Assembly (NCBI GenBank): GCA_964393335.1
Contig: CAYMTN010000158.1
Location: 1 to 12,972, forward strand
Direction of reading: 5' to 3'
DNA: 12,972 nt
From: CAYMTN01 sp964393335
Lineage (GTDB): Bacteria; Chloroflexota; Anaerolineae; Aggregatilineales; Aggregatilineaceae
The translations under genes were made by a program, and so were the position numbers. Below the pieces are notes generated by a model. The model did not search any database, was not told the DNA's origin, and saw only the letters and a program-made list of their open reading frames with translations. Below are positions 7,862 to 12,972 of this stretch, in pieces (position 1 is the first letter of the stretch; every line of letters starts with the position of its first letter).

Positions 7862-7894
7862 TTATACCGGGGCATCCTTCCCGGCTGGACATGT

Positions 7895-7900
7895 AAGGAA
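7895..7900 (+). promoter_or_regulatory. Ribosome binding site of the LegB-like gene
   Basis: AAGGAA lies 5 bases before ATG 7906 and fixes this start in the 44-base gap that follows the GT2 gene. Confidence 0.6.
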
Positions 7901-7905
7901 ATCGT

Positions 7906-8886
7906 ATGGCACCACACGCACTCGTTACCGGCGCAGCGGGCTTCATCGGCAGCCACATGGTCGAAACGCTGGTCCGGCAGGGCACGGAGGTCCGCGCGTT
8001 CGTGCGCTACAACTCCGGGCACCGCGCCGGGAATCTCGGCCTGCTGCCGCCAGACATCCGCGAGCACGTCGAGCTGTATTTTGGGGACCTGCGTGATACC
8101 GAAGCAGTGGCGCAGGCCGTGCGCGGCATGGACCAGGTGTATCACCTGGGGGCCGTGATCACGATCCCGTATTCGTACAAACACCCGCGCGAGGTGATCG
8201 ACGTCAACGTGACCGGCACGCTGAACGTGCTGACCGCCGCGCGCGATCAGGGGACGCCGCACGTGATGGTCACCTCGACCAGCGAGGTGTACGGCACGGC
8301 GCAGGCCGATCCGATTGACGAGCGCCACCCGCTGCACCCCCAATCCCCGTATGCCGCCTCCAAAGTCGCGCAGGATGCGCTGGCGCTCAGTTTCTACGCC
8401 ACGTATGATCTGCCGGTGCGCATCGTGCGCCCGTTCAACACGTTTGGCCCGCGCCAGAGCGCCCGCGCCGTGATCCCGGCGATCATCAGCCAGGCGCTGA
8501 CGCAGGACGTGGTCAGGCTGGGGGCGCTGCATCCCACGCGTGACCTGACGTACGTCAGCGACACAGTGCGCGGCTTTTTGCTGGCCGCCAAGTCGCAGGC
8601 GGCCATCGGGCACCCGGTCAACCTGGGCACCGGGCGCTCGATCACGATTGGCGAACTGGCCGAGCTGGCGATCCGGCTGACCGGGCGCAGCGTGAGACTG
8701 GTCACCGACGCGCAGCGCATTCGCCCCGAAAAAAGCGAGGTCACGCGCCTGCGCTCGGACAATTCGCTGGCGAAAGCGTTGATGGGCTGGGAACCTGTCG
8801 TCTCGCTCGAAGAAGGCCTGCAGCGCACGATTGACTGGATCGCGGACCATCTCGACCTGTTCGACCCACAGCGTTACGCGTTTTAG
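7906..8886 (+). CDS. LegB-like NAD-dependent nucleotide-sugar 4,6-dehydratase (extended SDR)
   Basis: This 326-residue protein is an extended short-chain dehydrogenase/reductase. The NAD-binding TGAAGFIG is at 8-15, and D61-L-R-D-T marks the adenine-pocket strand. The active site reads STSEVYGTAQ (124-133) with Y149 and K153 (SPYAASK). The pattern IPYSY (87-91), PHPQSPYAASK-like segment (144-153), RPFNTFGPRQSARAVIP (175-191), PTRDLTYV (210-217) and QRIRPEKSEV-RL (270-282) closely follows the LegB enzyme of legionaminic acid synthesis, as far as I recall its sequence. LegB converts a GlcNAc nucleotide to its 4-keto-6-deoxy form. S126 takes the place of the usual Asp in the TDE triad, which appears normal for LegB. 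The partner genes (aminotransferase, acetyltransferase of the Leg type, NeuC/NeuB-like) are not in the window, so the end product is unknown. The stop overlaps the next gene's Shine-Dalgarno. Confidence 0.82.
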   Translation: MAPHALVTGAAGFIGSHMVETLVRQGTEVRAFVRYNSGHRAGNLGLLPPDIREHVELYFGDLRDTEAVAQAVRGMDQVYHLGAVITIPYSYKHPREVIDVNVTGTLNVLTAARDQGTPHVMVTSTSEVYGTAQADPIDERHPLHPQSPYAASKVAQDALALSFYATYDLPVRIVRPFNTFGPRQSARAVIPAIISQALTQDVVRLGALHPTRDLTYVSDTVRGFLLAAKSQAAIGHPVNLGTGRSITIGELAELAIRLTGRSVRLVTDAQRIRPEKSEVTRLRSDNSLAKALMGWEPVVSLEEGLQRTIDWIADHLDLFDPQRYAF

Positions 8887-8890
8887 GAGG
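8885..8890 (+). promoter_or_regulatory. Strong Shine-Dalgarno overlapping the upstream stop codon
   Basis: AGGAGG shares two bases with the TAG stop of the LegB-like gene (8884-8886) and ends 5 bases before the GTG at 8896. It is the best ribosome binding site in the window and supports the GTG start and coupling of the two genes. Confidence 0.75.
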
Positions 8891-8895
8891 CTGCG

Positions 8896-9501
8896 GTGGG
8901 CACGACGCTGAGTAATATCCATCTTTACGCGCCAAACGCCATTGAACAGGTCCACGCGCAGTGCGCCGGCAGGCTGCGCGAGCACCTGGCGGCCCGTTTC
9001 GACGAAGTGGCCCCGGCAGACGCCACCCTGATCGCCGCCGTCGCGTCCGACCTGGACGGCCCGTGGGCCAGCGTCTACCTGGATTGGCAGTTTGATCTGC
9101 TCAACCTCACCGCCGACCTGTCGCGGGCCTGCGCGTGCCCGGCGTTGTTGATCGAGCTGTTCGACAGCGACGTGCTGAAAATCACGCTGGTCGAAAGCGG
9201 CGCGGAGGCTGACGTTTTCAGCGACTGGATCAACTATGAAACCACACCCAAACGCCGCAGCGGCAGCGCCGCAAAATGGCGGTCCGTGCTGCCCGAAGGT
9301 CGCACGCCCGACGATCTCGCGCAGGCGTGGCGCAGCGACCGGGCCGATTACCCGTTTGAGTCGGAAGGCACCCTACAGCGCGTGGTCGATCTCTTCCGCC
9401 TTGACCCGGACCGCATCTGGTTCGACGCACGCTACGAGGAATTTGAAACGGACGATACCCGCGTCACCGAGTACTATGTACGTCCCAAACAGGGGGGATA
9501 A
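8896..9501 (+). CDS. Unrecognised 201-residue protein
   Basis: I do not recognise this protein family with confidence. The start is GTG, chosen for the perfect AGGAGG 5 bases upstream. The protein is soluble and acidic with no signal peptide or membrane segment. It opens with TTLSNIHLYAP, then a helical stretch (15-35), a GPWASVYLDW segment (55-64), a helix with LLNLTADLSRACACP (68-82, two Cys at 79 and 81), and LLIELFDSDVLKITLVESG (84-102), which looks like paired beta strands. A linker at 117-135 is polar, and the C-terminus (160-195) is rich in acidic and aromatic residues, for example DARYEEFETDD. It sits between the LegB-like gene and a GNAT gene with 9- and 3-base gaps, so it is probably part of the same transcript. 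A sugar-pathway role is only guilt by association; an unrelated housekeeping or regulatory function is equally possible. Confidence 0.75.
   Translation: MGTTLSNIHLYAPNAIEQVHAQCAGRLREHLAARFDEVAPADATLIAAVASDLDGPWASVYLDWQFDLLNLTADLSRACACPALLIELFDSDVLKITLVESGAEADVFSDWINYETTPKRRSGSAAKWRSVLPEGRTPDDLAQAWRSDRADYPFESEGTLQRVVDLFRLDPDRIWFDARYEEFETDDTRVTEYYVRPKQGG
9491..9497 (+). promoter_or_regulatory. Ribosome binding site deciding the GTG start of the GNAT gene
   Basis: AGGGGGG lies inside the last codons of the preceding gene, 7 bases before GTG 9505. It favours this start over the in-frame ATG at 9526. Confidence 0.6.
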
Positions 9502-9504
9502 CCC

Positions 9505-10011
9505 GTGATCAAACTCGACCTGACGATGCGCCGCGCCACGCCGGACGACGCGGCCATTATTTCGCGCCACCGCCGCTTGATGTTCGAGGCGATGGGATTT
9601 TCGGACGTTGGCAAACTGGACGCGATGGAAGCCGCCTACGTGGGCTGGGTGCGTGACCGGCTGGCGCGTGATGAGTACCTCGGCTGGCTGGTCGTCACGC
9701 CGGAGGGATTCGCGGCATCCGGCGTGGGGCTGTGGGTGCGCGACTTCGCCCCGCATCCCGCCGACATGAGCGGGCAGCGCGGGTACATTTTTAACGTGTA
9801 CACCTACCCCGATTACCGGCGGCGCGGGCTGGCGCGGCAGTTGGTGCTCGAGTCGCTGGTGTGGTGCCGCGATCACGGGATGCAGGCCGTGACGCTGCAC
9901 TATTCGCGGGATGGCAAGTCGATCTACGAGTCGCTTGGCTTCAAAATGGACAACGGGATGATTTTCTGGACGCGCGACCTGCCACAGATCATTTCGGGCG
10001 GCGGGCGCTGA
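9505..10011 (+). CDS. GNAT-family N-acetyltransferase
   Basis: This 168-residue protein has the GNAT fold. Strand beta1 is LTMRRATPDD (6-15), the central strand is GYIFNVYTYPDYRRRGLARQLV (93-114) with the acetyl-CoA pyrophosphate loop RRRGLA at 105-110, and the closing motif is SIYESLGF (139-146), with Y141 in the usual position for the general-acid tyrosine. It transfers an acetyl group from acetyl-CoA to an amine. The gene begins 3 bases after the unrecognised gene and ends 5 bases before a GT4 gene, so it belongs to the same transcript. Acetylation of an amino sugar made downstream of the LegB-like step is possible, but the sequence resembles broad-range GNAT proteins, not a known sugar N-acetyltransferase of the hexapeptide type. 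The substrate is unknown. Confidence 0.85.
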   Translation: MIKLDLTMRRATPDDAAIISRHRRLMFEAMGFSDVGKLDAMEAAYVGWVRDRLARDEYLGWLVVTPEGFAASGVGLWVRDFAPHPADMSGQRGYIFNVYTYPDYRRRGLARQLVLESLVWCRDHGMQAVTLHYSRDGKSIYESLGFKMDNGMIFWTRDLPQIISGGGR

Positions 10012-10016
10012 GCGGC

Positions 10017-11162
10017 ATGGCGCGTAAGAATCTGCTGTTTATCTCGGCGTATACCGGCCTGGGCGGCGGCGAAAGCGTGCAGCTAAACCTGATGGGCGCG
10101 TTAGACCCCGCCCGGTACGCGCTGCACCTGGTCTGCCCGCGTGACGGCCAACTCCCGGAGGCGGCACGCGCGCACGGCGTGACGGTCCACACGCGGCCTT
10201 ATCGCGGCATTACGACGTGGTTCGTGCCCGCGATCTGGCGGCGGTTCCCGGTGTCCGGTGACCTGGCGGCTCTTGCGCGGCGGCTGGACATTGCCGCCAT
10301 CCACAGCGATTACCATTCGCTGCCCTTTGCCGTCGCGGCGGCGCAGGCTAACGGTCTGCCGGTGATCTGGAACGCGATGGGCTGGTGGTTCCCGGTGCTG
10401 CCCTGGCAGCGGCGTTTTTTCCGCGACGAGATCACGCAGATCATCGCCATTACGCAGGCCGTGCGCGATCGCTGGTTGGGCGATACGGGCTTGATGCCGC
10501 CCGAACGGATCAAGGTGCTGGTCCCCGGTGTGGACCCGGATCATTTTCACCCCGGCGTGGACGGCGCGCCCGTGCGGGCGGCGCTCGGCATCGGGCCGGA
10601 CGTGCCGCTGGTCGCCATGATCGCGCGCTTCCAGCAGGTGAAGGGCCACGCTATTTTCCAGGCGATGGCGCGGCAGATTCACGCGGTGCTGCCGGAGGCA
10701 AGATTCGCCGTCGCGGGCGAAAACGTGTTCGGCGTCTCGAAAGACGAAACGTACAAAAAAACCATCCTGAGCGCCGCCCAGCATGACCCGTCGCTGCGCG
10801 AGAGCCTGCAATATCTCGGCTTCTGGCAGGATGCGCGCGAAGTGATCGCCGCCGCCGACGTGATCGTGTGCCCGTCCCGCTTCGAGTCGCTGGGCATGGT
10901 CCACCTGGAAAGCATGGCGATGGCCTGCCCGGTGGTCAGCATGAACAACGGCGGCCCGGCGGAAACCCTCGTGGACGGGCAAACCGGCTACCTCGTGCCG
11001 CCGGAAGACCCCGCCGCGCTGGCGGACCGGGTGCTGGCGCTGCTGCGCGACCCGGCCTTGCGGGCGCGGATGGGTGCGGCCGGGCGGGATCGCGTGCTGG
11101 CGCACTTCACCGCGCGGGGCTACGCCGATCAGTTTTCGCAAGTGGTCGAGAGTCTGGTATAA
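10017..11162 (+). CDS. GT4-family glycosyltransferase
   Basis: This 381-residue protein is a complete GT-B retaining glycosyltransferase. The N-terminal acceptor domain starts with NLLFISAYTGLGGGESVQLN (5-24), where GGGE at 16-19 is the family's glycine-rich loop. The C-terminal domain shows VLVPGVDPDHFHP (167-179), MIARFQQVKGH (201-211) and FAVAGENVFG (230-239). The EX7E motif is E290 and E298 (ESLGMVHLE), followed by MACPVVSMNNGGPAETLVDG (302-321). The start ATG is 5 bases after the GNAT stop; a longer open frame upstream of it is read-through of the GNAT region in another frame. It probably extends a lipid-linked glycan on the cytoplasmic side. The donor is unknown. Confidence 0.9.
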   Translation: MARKNLLFISAYTGLGGGESVQLNLMGALDPARYALHLVCPRDGQLPEAARAHGVTVHTRPYRGITTWFVPAIWRRFPVSGDLAALARRLDIAAIHSDYHSLPFAVAAAQANGLPVIWNAMGWWFPVLPWQRRFFRDEITQIIAITQAVRDRWLGDTGLMPPERIKVLVPGVDPDHFHPGVDGAPVRAALGIGPDVPLVAMIARFQQVKGHAIFQAMARQIHAVLPEARFAVAGENVFGVSKDETYKKTILSAAQHDPSLRESLQYLGFWQDAREVIAAADVIVCPSRFESLGMVHLESMAMACPVVSMNNGGPAETLVDGQTGYLVPPEDPAALADRVLALLRDPALRARMGAAGRDRVLAHFTARGYADQFSQVVESLV

Positions 11163-11177
11163 CAGAAGTGACGCGTA

Positions 11178-11247
11178 TACTCACGACGAATCACGGTACA
11201 CGGTTTACGGAAAACTAATCACCAGTCACCAGGAACTGATCACGACT
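11178..11247 (+). repeat. Degenerate tandem heptamer array (10 units)
   Basis: The 86-base gap between the two GT4 genes contains ten consecutive 7-base units, all with A-C at positions 2-3. Clear units are CACGGTA (from 11192) and CACGGTT (from 11199), then TACGGAA (11206), AACTAAT (11213), CACCAGT (11220), CACCAGG (11227), AACTGAT (11234) and CACGACT (11241). The phase never slips, and the array stops 1 base before the start codon at 11249. Heptameric tandem repeats of this style (STRR) are known from filamentous cyanobacteria. Confidence 0.6.
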
Positions 11248-11248
11248 C

Positions 11249-12475
11249 ATGGACGTGCTCCTGATTTCCCGCTGCCCGCCGTTTCCGCTCTATCACGGCG
11301 ACCGGCTGATCCCGTACCACCTGGCGCGCGAGCTGTCGGCGCGGCACTACCAGATCGACCTGCTGGCGTTTTACCAGCAGCCCGAAGACCTGGCGGAAGT
11401 GCCGCGCTACGAGCGCCTGTTCCGCAGCGTGACCCTGATCCGCGAGCCGGAACGGACCAGCCGGGACTATTCGCGGCGCATCCGCAGGCCGGATACACGC
11501 TTCCCGACGTCGGCGGAGACAAGCTGGTCGCCGGAGATGTGGTACGCCGTCACCAGGGAGCTGCAAGAGCGTTCCTACCAGATCGTGCATCTCTTTGGCG
11601 GCGTGCTGGTCTACGAATACCTGAACCTGGTGCGATCCATGCCCAACGTGATCGTGCCGTACGAGTCCTACAGTCTGTGGCTGGAACGCGCCATCCGCGA
11701 GGAAAAAAGCGTGATCGCGCGCGGGATCAAACGCTTCCAGCGGCGGGCAGCCACCAGTTATGAAAGCTGGATGTTCGACCGCTACGACCGCACGGTGGTG
11801 CTGACCGAGCACGACGCGCACGCGTTGAAGGTGCTGAATCCGCATACGGCGACGGTCGTCATCCCGAACGGCGTAGACATCGACTTCTTTTCGCCGACCG
11901 GCTTCGAGCCGGACGAACCCGCGCTGATGTTTATCGGCAATTACGACTACCTGCCGAACCTCGACGCGGCGCAGCGGCTGGTGCACGATATTTTCCCGCG
12001 CATCAAACAGGCGGTGCCCAAGGCGCGGCTGTATCTCGTCGGGGGCAGCCCGCCGCCGGACCTGCAAGCCGCCGCGTCGGAATCGGTGGAGATCACCGGG
12101 CGCGTGCCGGATATTCGCTCTTATTTCGAGTTCTCGATGGTTTTCCTCAGCCCGCTGCGGCTTGGCGCGGGCATCAAAAACAAGGTGCTCGAAGCGATGG
12201 CGATGGGCGTGCCGGTCGTTGCCACGCCGCTAAGCTGTGACGGAATCCCGGTCACACACGGGCAGCATGTCATGCTCGGCACGACCGACGACGAATTGAT
12301 CGAGGGCGTGTTTGAGCTGCTCAAAGATGCCCGGCTGCGGCGGCTAATCCGCGTCAACGGGCGGCGGCTGATCGAGCAGCAGTTCACCTGGCAGCGCGTC
12401 GCGGACCAGTACGAAGACCTCTACCAGCGCGTGATCCAGGAACGCGCCGAACGCGCCCGCGCGGGGTTGGCCTGA
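11249..12475 (+). CDS. GT4-like sugar transferase (Stp1/TIGR03087-like group)
   Basis: This 408-residue GT-B protein resembles the sugar transferases described beside exopolysaccharide systems with PEP-CTERM/exosortase (TIGR03087 group). It shows MDVLLISRCPPFPLYHGDRL at 1-20 (a typical 'P-P--GD' opening), TVVLTEHDAHAL (182-193), VVIPNGVDIDFFSP (203-216), ALMFIGNYDYLPNLDAA (225-241), and the donor-site segment SPLRLGAGIKNKVLEAMAMG (301-320). In the last segment R304 and E315 replace the classical EX7E spacing, which is usual for this subgroup. No PEP-CTERM protein or exosortase is visible here. It is separated from the preceding gene by 86 bases containing the heptamer array, and the nearest Shine-Dalgarno-like AGGA (11231-11234) is 14 bases from ATG, which is rather far. 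It is the last gene of the polysaccharide region. Confidence 0.85.
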   Translation: MDVLLISRCPPFPLYHGDRLIPYHLARELSARHYQIDLLAFYQQPEDLAEVPRYERLFRSVTLIREPERTSRDYSRRIRRPDTRFPTSAETSWSPEMWYAVTRELQERSYQIVHLFGGVLVYEYLNLVRSMPNVIVPYESYSLWLERAIREEKSVIARGIKRFQRRAATSYESWMFDRYDRTVVLTEHDAHALKVLNPHTATVVIPNGVDIDFFSPTGFEPDEPALMFIGNYDYLPNLDAAQRLVHDIFPRIKQAVPKARLYLVGGSPPPDLQAAASESVEITGRVPDIRSYFEFSMVFLSPLRLGAGIKNKVLEAMAMGVPVVATPLSCDGIPVTHGQHVMLGTTDDELIEGVFELLKDARLRRLIRVNGRRLIEQQFTWQRVADQYEDLYQRVIQERAERARAGLA

Positions 12476-12508
12476 TCGCCGCACCTTTCTACCCACCACG
12501 ATCCGCAA

Positions 12509-12548
12509 TTGGACCTATTTGGCCCTGTGCATGGCCTTATGGTCTTGT
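12509..12548 (+). promoter_or_regulatory. Cluster of four same-strand decamers, candidate MocR operator
   Basis: Four decamers fit WTGGNCYTRT without a mismatch: TTGGACCTAT at 12509, TTGGCCCTGT at 12519, ATGGCCTTAT at 12531 and ATGGTCTTGT at 12539. The starts are spaced 10, 12 and 8 bases apart, close to one DNA turn. Known MocR regulators such as TauR and GabR bind direct repeats. The cluster ends 12 bases before the MocR start codon, so autoregulation is the simplest reading. Confidence 0.5.
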
Positions 12549-12554
12549 TACGAT
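12549..12554 (+). promoter_or_regulatory. Possible -10 element just before the MocR gene
   Basis: TACGAT matches four of six -10 positions including the key first two and last. A start site about 7 bases downstream would coincide with ATG 12561, giving a leaderless transcript. No convincing -35 is present, consistent with, but not proving, activator dependence. Confidence 0.25.
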
Positions 12555-12560
12555 CAGGGT

Positions 12561-12972
12561 ATGGCACACAGAATCATGGAAATCTCCCTCGACAAAGACT
12601 CGGTAGAACCGATCTACCAGCAGCTTGCCCGCCACTTCCGGCTGTGCATCGAAAGTGGGCGCATGGCCGCCGGGGACCGCCTGCCCCCCACGCGCGATCT
12701 GGCGCGGCAGTTGGGCATCGGGCGGATCAGCGTGGTCAACGCGTACACGCAGTTGCAGGAAGACGGGCTGATCGCGGCGCATCCGGGGCGCGGCACGTAC
12801 GTCACCGGCACGCGCCTGCCCAGCGGCGGATCGGGGCCGGGGTGGCCGCCGCCCGGCGCGATGAATATCAGCCTGCGCGAAATGACGCGCCTGGCACGCC
12901 AGCCGGGTGTGATCGCATTCAGCGGGGGCACGCCGCCGGAGGAATTTCTGCCGGTTGAGGCGCTGCGCCACG
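12561..12972 (+). CDS. MocR-type transcriptional regulator (GntR winged helix plus PLP aminotransferase-like domain), 3'-truncated
   Basis: The open frame runs off the window after 137 codons. Residues 14-81 form a GntR winged helix: EPIYQQLARHFRLCIESGRM (16-35), then GDRLPPTRDLARQLGIG (38-54), SVVNAYTQLQEDGLIAAHPG (57-76) and RGTYV (77-81). A linker rich in Gly and Pro (87-99) leads to IAFSGGTPPEEFLPVEALRH (118-137), the opening of a class I aminotransferase fold, which identifies the MocR/PdxR group. Members are normally 450-500 residues, so about 70% is missing, including the PLP lysine. Start ATG 12561 is chosen for frame length; ATG 12576 (MEISLDKDS) fits family N-termini equally well. 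Neither has a well-spaced Shine-Dalgarno. It stands apart from the polysaccharide genes. What it regulates, besides probably itself, lies beyond the window. Confidence 0.85.
   Translation, partial: MAHRIMEISLDKDSVEPIYQQLARHFRLCIESGRMAAGDRLPPTRDLARQLGIGRISVVNAYTQLQEDGLIAAHPGRGTYVTGTRLPSGGSGPGWPPPGAMNISLREMTRLARQPGVIAFSGGTPPEEFLPVEALRH

Noticed and set aside
7867..7884. Hairpin CCGGG / CCCGG in the gap before the LegB-like gene
   Set aside because: Only 5 bp with an 8-base loop and no U-tract; common by chance in sequence of this GC content.
7762..8985. Minus-strand open frame of 407 codons opposite the LegB-like gene
   Set aside because: It is a shadow of the GC-rich codon pattern; the translation is rich in Arg, His and Ala with no family features, while the + strand encodes a clear dehydratase.
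9861..10016. N-terminal extension of the second GT4 gene into the GNAT gene
   Set aside because: The GT4 domain begins right after ATG 10017; the extension is an out-of-frame reading of the acetyltransferase.
10101..11141. Minus-strand open frame of 346 codons opposite the GT4 gene
   Set aside because: Low-complexity Arg/His-rich translation without motifs; the + strand frame has complete GT4 motifs.
11178..11247. CRISPR array
   Set aside because: The repeated unit is 7 bases, contiguous and degenerate, with no spacers and no cas genes nearby.

Overview
The window is a GC-rich (mostly mid-60s % GC by eye), densely packed bacterial stretch in which every supported gene lies on the + strand. 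It looks like a Chloroflexota chromosome, possibly Anaerolineae-related. The best clue is the membrane glycosyltransferase at 2916-4811. It carries a soluble C-terminal domain of the kind I associate with Chloroflexota GT-C proteins. High GC, GTG starts and hairpin-rich spacers fit. This placement is an inference, not a proof.

Region 1 (1-6724) is a tight gene run for surface polysaccharide or glycoconjugate assembly. It holds a 5'-truncated GT4 glycosyltransferase, a small cupin, a Wzx-type flippase, a GT39/ArnT-like GT-C glycosyltransferase, a CgeB-like glycosyltransferase and a SAM-dependent methyltransferase. Genes overlap or are separated by a few bases, so they are probably co-transcribed.

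A 273-bp spacer (6725-6997) holds two perfect hairpins and a -10-like element, and separates this run from region 2 (6998-12475). Region 2 holds a GT2 rhamnosyltransferase-like enzyme, a LegB-like NAD-dependent nucleotide-sugar 4,6-dehydratase, an unrecognised 201-aa protein, a GNAT acetyltransferase and two further GT4 glycosyltransferases. The gap between the last two GT4 genes contains a degenerate array of ten heptamers.

Region 3 (12476-12972) begins a separate unit: the 5' part of a MocR-type regulator (GntR winged helix plus the beginning of a PLP-aminotransferase-like domain). It runs off the window end. Its short upstream region carries four copies of the decamer WTGGNCYTRT, all in the same orientation, a strong candidate for its own operator.

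Together regions 1 and 2 supply six glycosyltransferases, one flippase, one nucleotide-sugar dehydratase and possible decorating enzymes (methyl- and acetyltransferase). No initiating phosphoglycosyltransferase, Wzy polymerase, ligase or chain-length regulator is visible, so the locus must continue outside the window or depend on genes elsewhere. I found no RNA gene, CRISPR array, insertion sequence or phage gene. The least explained items are the 201-aa protein, the LegB-like gene without its usual partners, the heptamer array and the decamer cluster.
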